From Rhodococcus yananensis (lineage in GTDB: Bacteria; Actinomycetota; Actinomycetes; Mycobacteriales; Mycobacteriaceae), in assembly GCF_020515525.1 (NCBI RefSeq), contig NZ_JAIYEP010000005.1:1-64000 (forward strand): DNA of 64,000 nt, read 5' to 3'. The notes under the pieces are model-generated. The model was not told the DNA's origin, did no database searches, and saw nothing but the letters and a program-made list of their open reading frames with translations. Made by a program: the position numbers and the translations under genes. This document shows positions 26,759 to 35,723 of this stretch, in pieces. The first letter of the stretch is position 1. The number at the start of each line of letters is the position of its first letter.

Positions 26759-26809
26759 GAGCGAATGTATCGTCCGATCGATTGATCAGAGCGATGGGTA
26801 CATTCGCTC
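26759..26809. repeat. Palindromic repeat element, copy 1
   Basis: GAGCGAATGTA (26759-26769) and TACATTCGCTC (26799-26809) are perfect 11-bp inverted arms, with a partly complementary GATCGATTGATC centre. It lies in the convergent gap after the Mch-like gene (stop 26733) and before the korB stop (26886), where a bidirectional terminator is expected. Two related elements occur at 55054 and 55975. Confidence 0.8.
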
Positions 26810-26854
26810 GGGCACCGGCGAACCGGGCATTCGCTCGGGCACCGGCGAACCGGG
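26801..26854. repeat. Two tandem 27-bp repeats adjoining palindrome copy 1
   Basis: A 27-bp unit beginning CATTCGCTCGGGCACC and ending GAACCGGG occurs twice without mismatch (26801-26827 and 26828-26854). The first unit starts inside the right arm of the palindrome, so part of the arm has been copied outward. No other feature lies in this gap. Confidence 0.9.
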
Positions 26855-26885
26855 TGGGCCACGTGGATTCGGGGCGCGCCACCGG

Positions 26886-27977
26886 TCACGACACCGTCCA
26901 CGTGTTCGTGCCGTCGAGCAGCCCTTGGAGATCGGCGGGTGCGGACTCCTCCGCCGACCGCACCTTCGCGCGCACCCCGTCGTCGTAGGTGGGGCGCGAC
27001 ACGGCGCGAACGACGCCGGTGACGGTGTACGTCAGGTCCTGCCGCGACAGCCTCGACAGGGCGTACGCGTATTCGGGGTCGTCGGTGTGGGCGTCGTGCA
27101 CCACGATGTCGTCGGGGTCCACGTCCACGACGTTCGCCACGGCGAGACCGAATCCCTTCTGCACGACGCACAGTTCGTCGTCGACGCCGAAGACGATCGG
27201 CTCTCCGTGCCGCACGTGCACCAGGTGCGCTCCCGCTTCGTCCTTGCGGAGCAGGTCGAACGAGCCGTCGTTGAAGATCGGGCAGTCCTGCAGGATCTCG
27301 ACGAAGGCGGTGCCGCGGTGCTGCGCGGCTGCCCGCAACACCTCACCGAGGCCGGCGCGGTCGGAGTCCAGGGCGCGCGCCACGAAACTCGCGTCGGCTC
27401 CGATCGCGAGCGACATCGTGTTGAACGGGGTGTCGACCGACCCGCGCGGGGTCGATTTGGCGACCTTGCCCGTCTCCGAGGTCGGTGAGTACTGGCCTTT
27501 GGTGAGTCCGTAGATCCGATTGTTGAACAACAGGATCCGCATGTTCACGTTGCGACGCAGCACGTGGATCAGGTGGTTTCCACCGATCGAGAGACCGTCG
27601 CCGTCACCGGTGATCACCCACACCGACAGGTCGGGCCGGGTGATCGCCAGGCCGGTGGCGAAGGTCGGCGCGCGACCGTGGATGGAGTGCACGCCGTAGG
27701 TGTCGAGGTAGTACGGGAACCGCGACGAACAACCGATTCCCGAGACGAACACGATGTTCTCCCGGGCGAGACCGAGTTCCGGAAGAATGCTGCGGACGGT
27801 CGCGAGGATGACGTAGTCGCCACACCCGGGACACCAGCGCACCTCCTGGTCGGAGGTGAAGTCCTTCGCCTTCGACGGTCCGTGCGCGCGTGGCACGTCG
27901 GCGTAGCCGGACGGTGCGACCCCGACGTCGTGTCCGGCGAGCACGTGCGCGTGCCCGTTGTGCCTGGGGCCTGTCAT
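26886..27977 (-). CDS. korB: 2-oxoglutarate:ferredoxin oxidoreductase, beta subunit
   Basis: The 363-residue TPP-binding subunit has the Cys pair WCPGCGDY near residue 50, GIGCSSRFPYYLDTYG, the TPP/Mg motif VITGDGDGLSIGGNHLIH and LLFNNRIYGLTKGQYSPTSE. This is the KorB pattern of actinobacteria (Rv2454c type). With KorA it oxidatively decarboxylates 2-oxoglutarate to succinyl-CoA and reduces ferredoxin, giving a CoA-dependent TCA step independent of the dehydrogenase complex. The ATG at 27977 overlaps the korA stop by 4 bp. Confidence 0.95.
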   Translation of the reverse strand: MTGPRHNGHAHVLAGHDVGVAPSGYADVPRAHGPSKAKDFTSDQEVRWCPGCGDYVILATVRSILPELGLARENIVFVSGIGCSSRFPYYLDTYGVHSIHGRAPTFATGLAITRPDLSVWVITGDGDGLSIGGNHLIHVLRRNVNMRILLFNNRIYGLTKGQYSPTSETGKVAKSTPRGSVDTPFNTMSLAIGADASFVARALDSDRAGLGEVLRAAAQHRGTAFVEILQDCPIFNDGSFDLLRKDEAGAHLVHVRHGEPIVFGVDDELCVVQKGFGLAVANVVDVDPDDIVVHDAHTDDPEYAYALSRLSRQDLTYTVTGVVRAVSRPTYDDGVRAKVRSAEESAPADLQGLLDGTNTWTVS

Positions 27978-29917
27978 CGAACCTCCTTCTCCCGCACGCC
28001 GGGCCGCACCGTGACGGCCGCCGCCGCGTTCGGTGTCTTCGCGGCCTCGCTCGTGTGCAACGTCCCCGCGAACTCCTCGTCCAGCGCCGCGTGCAACTCG
28101 TCGGCGCGGAACGCCATTCCCGCGACCTTCGTGACGGGCTGGATGTCGGCGTCGAATCGACCGGCGAGCACCAGGGACAGCTGTCCGAGGTTCATCTCCG
28201 GGACCAGCACCCGCCGGTAGCGGGCGAGGACGTCGGCGGTGTTCGCGGGCAGTGGGTTCAGGTGCCGCAGATGGGCGCGAGCCACCGAACGCCCGCCGCG
28301 GCGGGCCCGACGCACGGCCTCACCGATCGGCCCGTACGACGAACCCCAACCGAGGACGAGGATCTCGGCGTCATCGTCCGGATCGTCGACGTCGAGATCG
28401 GGTACCGCGATCCGCGTGATCTTCGCGGACCGCACCCGTGTCATCATCTCGTGGTTGGCGTGGTGGTAGGAGATGTCGCCCGTGCCGTCCGACTTCTCGA
28501 GGCCACCGACGCGGTGCTCACGCCCTGCGGTGCCGGGGATCGCCCAGTCTCGGGCGAGGGTGTCGGGGTCCCGCGCGTACGGCAGGTGTCCGGTGTCGTC
28601 GTCGGTGGCGGGGGGAGCGAATCCCGGGTCGATCGTCGGCAGGTCCGCCGCGTCGGGGATGCGCCACGGCTCGGTTCCGTTGGCGATCGCGCCGTCGGAC
28701 AACAGCATCACGGGCGTCCGGTGGGTCACGGCGATGCGCACCGCTTCGAGTGCGGTGTCGAAGCAGTCGGCCGGCGACCGGGGGGCGACCACCGCGACCG
28801 GGGACTCCCCGTTGCGTCCGAACAGAGCTTGGAGCAGGTCGGCCTGCTCGGTCTTGGTGGGTAGGCCGGTGGACGGTCCGCCGCGCTGCACGTCGACGAC
28901 GAGCAGTGGGAGTTCGGTCATGACGGCCAGTCCGATCGCCTCGGATTTCAGGGCGATACCCGGACCGGAGGTGGTGGTCACGCCCAACGATCCGCCGTAG
29001 GACGCGCCGAGGGCCGCGCCGACACCGGCGATCTCGTCCTCCGCCTGGAACGTGCGGACGCGGAACCGTCCGAGCCGGCTCAGCTCGTGCAGGATGTCGG
29101 AGGCGGGCGTGATCGGGTAGCTGCCGAGGAACACGTCCATCCCGGTCGCGCGGCCGGCCGCGACGAGCCCGTAGGCGAGGGCGGTGTTGCCGCTGATCTG
29201 GCGGTACGTGCCGGGGGGCAGGGCGGCGCGGGGCACGTGCTGGACGACGGCGAACGCCTCGGTGGTCTCCCCGTAGTTCCATCCCGCATGCAACGCGAGG
29301 GTGTTCGCCCGCGCGATGTCGGGGCGGTCGGCGAACTTGCGGGCGAGGAACGTCTCCACCCCGCCGACGGGTCGCCCGTACATCCACGACAGCAACCCGA
29401 GGGCGAACATGTTCTTCGCGCGGTGGGCGTCCTTCTTCCCGATTCCGGTGGATTCCACGGCGGTGACCGTCAGCGAGGTCATCGGTACCGTGTGCACGGT
29501 CAGGTGCCCGGTGCGGTCCTCCGCGAGCGGGTCGCCGCCGTAGCCGACCTTCGCGAGGGTGCGGCGGGTGAACTCGTCGCCGTCCACGATCAGGACGCCG
29601 CCGGCGGGCAGGTCGTCGACGTTGGATTTCAGGGCGGCCGGGTTCATCGCGACCAGCACGTCGGGTCGGTCACCGGCCGTGAGGATGTCGTGGTCGGCGA
29701 TCTGGATCTGGAAGCTCGACACCCCGGGCACGGTGCCCTGCGGGGCGCGGATCTCGGCGGGGAAGTTCGGCTGGGTGGCCAGGTCGTTGCCGAAGGCCGC
29801 CGCCTCGGCCGTGAACCGGTCACCGGCGAGTTGCATGCCGTCTCCGGAATCACCCGCGATGCGGATGACGACCTGTTCGAGTGTCCGGGTCTCGACGTCG
29901 CTGTGGTGCCTCTCCAT
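27974..29917 (-). CDS. korA: 2-oxoglutarate:ferredoxin oxidoreductase, fused gamma-alpha subunit
   Basis: The 647-residue subunit begins with a gamma domain (IRIAGDSGDGMQLAGDRF, NFPAEIRAPQGTVPGVSSFQ; about 1-190), then the alpha pyrimidine domain (SGNTALAYGLVAAGRATGMDVFLGSYPITPASDILHEL; about 230-440) and a C-terminal transketolase-like part with NLGQLSLVLAG. This fused form is the Rv2455c type. The ATG at 29917 is the first in frame that keeps the gamma domain; a longer frame upstream is antisense to the reductase gene. It is coupled to korB through an ATGA overlap. Confidence 0.94.
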   Translation of the reverse strand: MERHHSDVETRTLEQVVIRIAGDSGDGMQLAGDRFTAEAAAFGNDLATQPNFPAEIRAPQGTVPGVSSFQIQIADHDILTAGDRPDVLVAMNPAALKSNVDDLPAGGVLIVDGDEFTRRTLAKVGYGGDPLAEDRTGHLTVHTVPMTSLTVTAVESTGIGKKDAHRAKNMFALGLLSWMYGRPVGGVETFLARKFADRPDIARANTLALHAGWNYGETTEAFAVVQHVPRAALPPGTYRQISGNTALAYGLVAAGRATGMDVFLGSYPITPASDILHELSRLGRFRVRTFQAEDEIAGVGAALGASYGGSLGVTTTSGPGIALKSEAIGLAVMTELPLLVVDVQRGGPSTGLPTKTEQADLLQALFGRNGESPVAVVAPRSPADCFDTALEAVRIAVTHRTPVMLLSDGAIANGTEPWRIPDAADLPTIDPGFAPPATDDDTGHLPYARDPDTLARDWAIPGTAGREHRVGGLEKSDGTGDISYHHANHEMMTRVRSAKITRIAVPDLDVDDPDDDAEILVLGWGSSYGPIGEAVRRARRGGRSVARAHLRHLNPLPANTADVLARYRRVLVPEMNLGQLSLVLAGRFDADIQPVTKVAGMAFRADELHAALDEEFAGTLHTSEAAKTPNAAAAVTVRPGVREKEVR

Positions 29918-29976
29918 ACGTGCCTCGATTCCCCGCCGGGTCGCTCCCGGATCGCCCGGCGGACGTTCGGGTTCGG

Positions 29977-30975
29977 TTACACGTCGCCGGCCGTTCCGGC
30001 GATGTCGATGACCACGCGGCCGCGTGTGCGTCCCGCGAGGATGTCTTCCGCGAGCTGCGGGATCTCCCCGAAGCCGCGCGTGGTGGTGAGCGCGTCGAGC
30101 TTGTCGACGGGCAGGTCGGTGGCGAGCCGCTGCCACGCCCGGGTGCGGACGTCCGTCGGGCACATCACCGAGTCGACCCCGATGAGCTTGACACCGCGCA
30201 GGATGAACGGCAGCACCGTGGTCGGCAGGTCGTTGCCTCCGGCGAGGCCGCACGCGGCGACCGTTCCGCGGTACGCGGTGCGGCTGAGCACGTTGGCGAG
30301 TGTCGACGAACCCACGGTGTCGATCGCGCCGACCCACTGCTCGGTCTGCAGGGGTCGCCCCGGCTCACCACCGAGTTCGGCCCGGTCGAGGAACGAGCGT
30401 GCGCCCAGCCCGGTGAGATGGTCGTGTTCCTCGGGCCGACCGGTGGACGCGACGACGTCGTAGCCCAGTTGCGCGAGAACCGCGACCGCGACGCTGCCGA
30501 CACCACCGGCGGCTCCGGTGACGAGCACGTCCCCGTCTCCGGGGCGCACGCCGTGGTTCTCGAGTTCCTGCACGCACAGCATGGCGGTGAGTCCCGCGGT
30601 GCCGATCGCCATCGCGCGGGCGGCGTCGAGGCCCTCGGGGCGCCGGACGAGCCATTCGGAGCGCACCCGCTGGCGGGTGGTGTACGCGCCGGGATGCGTC
30701 TCCGACAGCCCCCAGCCGGTGAGGATCACGTCGTCGCCGGGCGCCCAGTCGGGTGACTCGGACCGGGCGACCGTCCCGGCGAGGTCGATGCCTGCGGTCA
30801 TGGGGAATCGACGCGCTATCCTCCCCTTCCCTGTGACGGACAGTCCGTCCTTGAAGTTGAGGGACGAGTAGGCGATGTCGACGGTGACGTCGCCGTCGGG
30901 TAGATCGGTGTCGGTCAGTCGTGTCAGGGCTGCCGGCCCCGGTTCGGTGACGACGTAGGCGGGGTACTGCTCCAC
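29977..30975 (-). CDS. AcuI/YhdH-type acryloyl-CoA reductase (MDR family)
   Basis: The 332-residue zinc-free medium-chain reductase has an N-terminal catalytic domain (YSSLNFKDGLSVTGKGRIARRFPMTAGIDLAGTV) and a Rossmann motif VTGAAGGVGSVAVAVLAQLGYDVVASTGR, ending with GEIPQLAEDILAGRTRGRVVIDI. This pattern is characteristic of YhdH/AcuI, which reduces acryloyl-CoA with NADPH. It protects cells from the reactive enoyl-CoA formed from propionate-type precursors or DMSP. The GTG start has AGAGGAA about 10 bp upstream. No partner enzyme for acrylate is clear in the window. Confidence 0.87.
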   Translation of the reverse strand: MEQYPAYVVTEPGPAALTRLTDTDLPDGDVTVDIAYSSLNFKDGLSVTGKGRIARRFPMTAGIDLAGTVARSESPDWAPGDDVILTGWGLSETHPGAYTTRQRVRSEWLVRRPEGLDAARAMAIGTAGLTAMLCVQELENHGVRPGDGDVLVTGAAGGVGSVAVAVLAQLGYDVVASTGRPEEHDHLTGLGARSFLDRAELGGEPGRPLQTEQWVGAIDTVGSSTLANVLSRTAYRGTVAACGLAGGNDLPTTVLPFILRGVKLIGVDSVMCPTDVRTRAWQRLATDLPVDKLDALTTTRGFGEIPQLAEDILAGRTRGRVVIDIAGTAGDV

Positions 30976-31033
30976 TGTGTTCCGGTTCCTCTCTTCGCTG
31001 TTCGGGTCGCGAGGTGTTCGGTCCTCCGCGCTG

Positions 31034-31753
31034 TCACCCGTCGGTCGCGGTGGTGTCGGCGACGAACCTCTGCACGCTCGGCCACGACAGTGTCCAGGCC
31101 GCCGCGTTCACCGGGTCCACCTGCCGGGGTCTGTTGCTGAATCCGTGTGCGGCACCGGGATAGACGTGCACGACCGTTGCGCCGACGGAGCGGCTCTGCA
31201 GCGCTGATTGCAGAGCCGCGAACGTCTCGGTCGTCATGACGGTGTCCGCTCCGGCGTGCACGATCATCGTCGGCGCGGTGATCCGGGCGGCGTGGTCCAC
31301 GGCGTCGAGCACGTGGTGGTCCGGCGCCGGAACGAGGATCGACGGATGGTACGCGACGACGGTCGCGATGTGCGGGTCGCGGGCACCGAGGAGCAGCGCG
31401 AACCGTCCGCCGAGGCACCAGCCGATCACCCCGACCCGCGCCAGGCCGAGCTCTCCGCGGGCGTGGTCGAGCAGGATTCCCATCTCGGCGAGGCAGTCCT
31501 CGTCGCGCAGGTCGGTCATCGACTCGGCGAGCCGTTGCGGTTCGGTGTCGTCGGAGCTCCGGCCGTGCCAGGGATCCCACACGAGCGCGGTGACACCCGA
31601 GGAGGCGAGGTCGGCCGCGTACTCACGGACCTGCTCGCCGATCCCGGTGACCATGGGCAGGAGCAGCATCCCGGCATCGGTGCCGCCGAGGGGGCGAGCC
31701 AGGTAGGCACGCAGACCACCGATGTGCACGTGCTCCGCTTCGATGTCACGCAT
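31034..31753 (-). CDS. Dienelactone hydrolase family protein
   Basis: The 239-residue alpha/beta hydrolase has the DLH nucleophile Cys in GVIGWCLGGRFALLLG, Asp in VHAGADTVM and His in YPGAAHGFSNRPR. It should hydrolyse dienelactone-like or other lactone/ester substrates; many relatives have non-aromatic targets. The ATG at 31753 is preceded by GGGAGG at 7 bp. The gene is divergent from the SDR gene, and both probably share the 258-bp region between them. Confidence 0.87.
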   Translation of the reverse strand: MRDIEAEHVHIGGLRAYLARPLGGTDAGMLLLPMVTGIGEQVREYAADLASSGVTALVWDPWHGRSSDDTEPQRLAESMTDLRDEDCLAEMGILLDHARGELGLARVGVIGWCLGGRFALLLGARDPHIATVVAYHPSILVPAPDHHVLDAVDHAARITAPTMIVHAGADTVMTTETFAALQSALQSRSVGATVVHVYPGAAHGFSNRPRQVDPVNAAAWTLSWPSVQRFVADTTATDG

Positions 31754-31888
31754 CGGTACGCCTCCCGTGTCGGTCTCGTCCCGCTCTTCCCTCTTCGTAC
31801 GCCACATTCGCCGTCGGGACCACTGTGCGCCTGCCATGATGCCCACGAACACCGATCGACACTCGAATTCCCACTGAACAAGACGAAC

Positions 31889-31917
31889 GAGAATGCCATT
31901 TTCGTTTCGGGTATATT
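31889..31917 (+). promoter_or_regulatory. SDR promoter with an overlapping near-palindrome
   Basis: GAGAATGCCATTTTC (31889-31903) is a 7-1-7 inverted repeat with one mismatch. A TATATT box (31912-31917) lies 8 bp downstream in an AT-rich patch. The palindrome covers the expected -35 position, so a bound repressor would block the SDR promoter. The regulator is unknown. Confidence 0.45.
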
Positions 31918-32011
31918 CGGTACCGCCTCGGGCGAGTGGCCCGAACGGACCGACCTCGGCGACGGCGCACACCACCGGTACGCCGAGCACTCCACGGAAG
32001 GACGGTGGGAC

Positions 32012-32701
32012 ATGACCCGCACCGCACTCGTCAGCGGCGGCACCGGTGGCCTCGGCGCCGCGGTCACCGCACATCTGCTCGAGTCCGGGTGGCGTGTCGT
32101 CGTCCCGTGGCTGGTGCGCGAGGAACTGGACCGCGTCGGCACACACCCGAACCTGCACCTCGTGCGCGCCGACCTCACCGACGCGCAGCAGCTCGAGGAC
32201 GCCCTGTCCGCGGCCACCGACGACCCGGACGCACCGTTGTTCGGTGTCGTCAACCTCGTCGGCGGATTCAGCGCGGGCCCGCGCGTGCACGAGACCCCCC
32301 TCGACGCCCTCGACTCCCAACTCGACATCAACGTGCGCACCGCATACGCCGTCAGCCGGGCCGCACTACCCCACCTGATCCGCCACGGCGGCGGATCCAT
32401 CGTGTGCATCTCCGCCGCCGCGACACGTAACCCGTTCGCGGGCGGTGCCTCCTACATCGCCTCCAAAGCCGCGGTGTCCGCACTCGTGGAGACCATGGCC
32501 GTCGAGTACCGCGACGACCACATCCGGGTCAACGCACTGTTGCCGGTCGTCATCGACACGCCCGCCAACCGCGCGGCGATGCCCGCAGCCGACACCGGCC
32601 GATGGTCGCAACCCGCGGACGTCGCGAAGGTCATCGGATTCCTGCTCTCCGATGCCGGTTCCCCGGTCACCGGCGCGCTGATCCCGGTCACGAAGGTCTG
32701 A
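32012..32701 (+). CDS. Short-chain dehydrogenase/reductase
   Basis: The 229-residue SDR has the dinucleotide motif VSGGTGGLGAAV, the NLVG segment (position of NNAG), catalytic Ser in IVCISAAATRN, and Tyr/Lys in YIASKAAVSALVE. It lacks an early acidic residue that would clearly fix NAD preference. The ATG at 32012 has AAGGACGG upstream. The substrate is unknown. It is divergent from the dienelactone hydrolase and convergent with the CoA-transferase gene. Confidence 0.88.
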   Translation: MTRTALVSGGTGGLGAAVTAHLLESGWRVVVPWLVREELDRVGTHPNLHLVRADLTDAQQLEDALSAATDDPDAPLFGVVNLVGGFSAGPRVHETPLDALDSQLDINVRTAYAVSRAALPHLIRHGGGSIVCISAAATRNPFAGGASYIASKAAVSALVETMAVEYRDDHIRVNALLPVVIDTPANRAAMPAADTGRWSQPADVAKVIGFLLSDAGSPVTGALIPVTKV

Positions 32702-32779
32702 CCCCGCCGCTTCGTCGCATGACATCGGCTCCCCGTACCGCACGAACCCAGGGGTGGCAGACCCGGCGGCAGGGAGGGT

Positions 32780-33994
32780 TCACCCGACGATGCCGGCCTT
32801 GCGCAGGCCCTCGATCTGTTCGTCGGTCGATCCGAGCTGCGCCAGAACGGTGTCGGTGTGCTCGCCGAGTTCCGGGACGGCCCCCATCGGCAGTTCGACG
32901 TCACGGAAGTTCATCGGCGGGCGGATCGCGCGGATCGCACCGGCCCCGGTCTGCACCTCCCGCCACCGATCGCGGGCGGCGAGCTGCGGATGATCTACCA
33001 GACCTCCCAGATCACGCAGCTGGGCGGCGGGGATCCCTGCGGCACAGAGCTTCTCGTCGAGATCGGCACCGACGAACACGCGGGTCGCCTTGCCGACGAG
33101 GTCGTCGACCTCTGCGCGATGACGCACTCGCTCCACATTCGTCGCGTACCGAGGGTCGTCGGCCAGTTCGGGCATGCCGAGCACGTCGGTGACGAGAGTG
33201 CGCCAGCCGCGGTCGTTCTGCACACCGATGAGGATCTCCCCATCGGCTGTCGGATATTTGTCGTACGGGGCGATGGACGTGTGTGCCAGGCCCATCCGCG
33301 GCACCTGCCGATCCTGATACATCTGCAGGTACATGGGGTATCCGAGCCACTCGGCGGTGGCATCGAACATCGACACGTCGACGGTCGCGCCCACCCCGGT
33401 GCGGACGCGCCGCAGCAGCGCTGCCTGGATCGACGTCAACGCGTACATCCCGGCGGCGATGTCCGCGGTCGGGATGCCCGTCTTGACGGCGGTCTCCGGG
33501 GTCCCGGTGATCGAACACAACCCGGTTTCGGACTGGACCAGCAGGTCGTACGCCTTACGATCACGCATGGGTCCGTCGGTGCCGTACCCGGACATGTTCA
33601 CGACGATCAGCTCGGGGTGGTCGGCGCGGAGATCGTCGGCGCCGAGTCCGAGGCGTTCGACGGCTCCCGGCGCGAGATTCTGCAGGAAGACGTCCGCACC
33701 GGCGATCAGCGTCCGCACCGCATCGATACCGGCAGGTGCCTTCAGGTCGACCGCGAACGACTCCTTGCCGCGGTTGAGCCACACGAAATGCGCTGCCATC
33801 CCGAGCACGGCACTGTCGTAGTCGCGCGCGAAATCACCGTCACCGACACGCTCGATCTTGACGACGCGGGCTCCCAGATCCGCGAGATGTCGCGTCGCGA
33901 GCGGCGCGGCGACCGCCTGTTCGAGGCTCACCACGGTGACACCGTGCAACGGCAGGTCGTCGCGTTCCCCGTCGGACATCGACTGTTCGGCCAT
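32780..33994 (-). CDS. CaiB/BaiF-type (class III) CoA transferase
   Basis: The 404-residue family III CoA transferase has VVSLEQAVAAPLATRHLADLGARVVKIERVGDGDFARDYD at the N-terminus, VWLNRGKESFAVDLK, and the catalytic Asp in KAYDLLVQSETGL. The small domain holds the usual TRVFVGADLDEKLCAAGIPAAQL region. It transfers CoA between an acyl-CoA and a free acid. Which acid is used is unknown; nearby dehydrogenases and lyase make a dicarboxylic or branched acid plausible. The ATG at 33994 is used; an ATG at 33979 is possible, and neither has a well-spaced Shine-Dalgarno. Confidence 0.9.
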   Translation of the reverse strand: MAEQSMSDGERDDLPLHGVTVVSLEQAVAAPLATRHLADLGARVVKIERVGDGDFARDYDSAVLGMAAHFVWLNRGKESFAVDLKAPAGIDAVRTLIAGADVFLQNLAPGAVERLGLGADDLRADHPELIVVNMSGYGTDGPMRDRKAYDLLVQSETGLCSITGTPETAVKTGIPTADIAAGMYALTSIQAALLRRVRTGVGATVDVSMFDATAEWLGYPMYLQMYQDRQVPRMGLAHTSIAPYDKYPTADGEILIGVQNDRGWRTLVTDVLGMPELADDPRYATNVERVRHRAEVDDLVGKATRVFVGADLDEKLCAAGIPAAQLRDLGGLVDHPQLAARDRWREVQTGAGAIRAIRPPMNFRDVELPMGAVPELGEHTDTVLAQLGSTDEQIEGLRKAGIVG

Positions 33995-34270
33995 CTCGAC
34001 GATCGGCCCCTCTCCTCCTCGCGTGCGCGTACCCGTGCGCACGACCGGGCACCCGGCACCGGAATCGGTGTTCCATGCTGCCGCCGTGCGACACCGGACG
34101 CAAACCTCACACCGATACGTATTCGCTCACGGTCACATTCCCATCAGGTATTGGACACGTGCGCGTCCGTACTCCGCCGCGGCCGGATACCTGCGGCTCG
34201 CAGCACTACCGCGGCGCACCCACCACCGGACGGTACCCCCGATGAGAGTCGGGACCGGCGGGGCCGACGG

Positions 34271-34591
34271 TCACGCGGAGCCGTTCCGATCCGACCGCTC
34301 GACGGTGACCTTCACGTTCTTCATGATCGGCTGATCGCTCTGTGTGCTGTAGTCGCCGATCGCGCACAGCACGTTCATCTCGGGCATGTACCCGGCGGCC
34401 GAGCCGGGCGGGATGTCGTACGGGAGCGCGGTGTAGCCGCGCAGGGTGCGGGTGCTGCCGTCGCGGGCATGGCTGGTGATGTCCACCCTGTCGAACTCGC
34501 CGACGCCCCGCACCTTCATGTCGTCCGCGTTCATGAAGATCAGTGTCCGCAGGTTCTCGACACCCCGGTAGCGGTCGTTGCCCTCGTCCAC
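34271..34591 (-). pseudogene. C-terminal remnant of a YdeP/FdhF-type molybdopterin oxidoreductase
   Basis: This frame of 106 residues matches only the last part of the FdhF/YdeP-type alpha subunit: RYRGVENLRTLIFMNADDM, VDITSHARDGSTRTLRGY, then LPYDIPPGSAAGYMPEMNVL and a STQSDQPIMKNV end. Full-length relatives have about 750 residues; the catalytic and Fe-S parts are missing. It starts abruptly just after the stop of the small fadE at 34623. The gene was probably cut when the fadE operon or its end was inserted or deleted. Confidence 0.72.
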
Positions 34592-34622
34592 GGGTGCGCT
34601 CGGTGTCGCCGCACCCGCGATC

Positions 34623-35723
34623 TCATCCGCCGGGTCGTTCGGAGCGCCCCGGCCCGACTCTCTCCCGACCGTTCCGTGGTGCTCGATCCGCCCCCGTGAT
34701 CAGCGGCCACACCTGCCCCGCCGTCATCGCGGCGTCCAACAGCTCGGCATCCCACGCGGCAAGTGTGCCGAATTCGCTGCGCCACGACAGGATCCGGTTG
34801 GTGTGCCGATGCAGCTCGTGTTCCATCGTGAACCCGATCGCCCCGAGCGCCTGGTGCGCGTTGCGAGCGACCACCGCCGCGGCGTGACCGGCGCACGAGG
34901 CTGCCGCCGCGACCGCGAAGCGCGTCGCGTCGCCTCCGAACCCGTGCTCGCTCACGCGGGCGACCGCACCGTCCACCGCCGCGCGAGCGAGTGCCGATTC
35001 CGCGGCGAGGTCCGCCACGAGCGCCTGCACCGCCTGGAACCTTCCGAGCGGACGACCGAACTGCACTCGCGCGGTGGTGTGTTCGACGACCAGTTCGACG
35101 ATTCGTTCCATCGCGCCCGCCGAGGCGAGAGCACGCGCCAATGCGCCTCGGTAGCGGATCTGCTCGACCACGGCTCCCGAGATCTCGACCCCGTCCACCG
35201 CAGACAGGTCGACGCGGATGTGATCACGCGGCTCGGACGCGAGATCCACTGCCGCGGTCAGCTCGATCCGGTCCCGGGGCACGTCCGCCACCCGCCACGT
35301 GCCGTCCCCTGCCCGCCACGTGACGACGATCGAATCGGTGTCGCGAGCCCACGGCACCGATCGCGCGGCACCGCTGTCGTCGACCACCGCCACCGTGCGC
35401 ACCGCATCGGCGGCGGCGAGCCCGGCCTCCTCCAGCAGCCACCCGGCGAGGAGGTCGTTCTCCGCGACCGGTACCGCGGCCGCCGACGCTCCGACCGCCG
35501 TCAGGAGCAGCGCCGCCTCCGCCCACCCCGCACCGCTGCCGCCGGATTCCTCGCGCCCGGTCAGCCGGGTCAGTCCGAGATCGGCCAGCGTCGACCAGAG
35601 CGGCCGGTCGAGTCGGACCACCGCGCCGATGCGGTGGTCGTCGCCCGGGGTGAGTACCTCTGCCAGCATCGCCGCGAAGTCGCGAAGTTCCGTGTGGTCG
35701 ATGTCGCTACCGTTGTTGCTCAA
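34623..35723 (-). CDS. Acyl-CoA dehydrogenase, second subunit of an FadE pair
   Basis: The 366-residue protein is a divergent ACAD: an Ala-rich N-terminal helical region, weak middle-domain motifs, and a C-terminal helical domain with VQFGRPLGRFQAVQALVADLAAE and AHQALGAIGFTMEHELHRHT. Canonical flavin motifs are poor. This is typical of the non-identical partner in actinobacterial alpha2beta2 dehydrogenases that act on steroid side chains or rings. The TTG at 35723 overlaps the upstream fadE stop by 4 bp and has GGGA about 6 bp before it. The C-terminus runs into a remnant gene, so the last 25 residues may be altered. Confidence 0.85.
   Translation of the reverse strand: MSNNGSDIDHTELRDFAAMLAEVLTPGDDHRIGAVVRLDRPLWSTLADLGLTRLTGREESGGSGAGWAEAALLLTAVGASAAAVPVAENDLLAGWLLEEAGLAAADAVRTVAVVDDSGAARSVPWARDTDSIVVTWRAGDGTWRVADVPRDRIELTAAVDLASEPRDHIRVDLSAVDGVEISGAVVEQIRYRGALARALASAGAMERIVELVVEHTTARVQFGRPLGRFQAVQALVADLAAESALARAAVDGAVARVSEHGFGGDATRFAVAAAASCAGHAAAVVARNAHQALGAIGFTMEHELHRHTNRILSWRSEFGTLAAWDAELLDAAMTAGQVWPLITGADRAPRNGRERVGPGRSERPGG

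Noticed and set aside
27974-30337. A longer korA frame
   Set aside because: The part upstream of 29917 is antisense to the AcuI-like gene and has no gamma-domain similarity.
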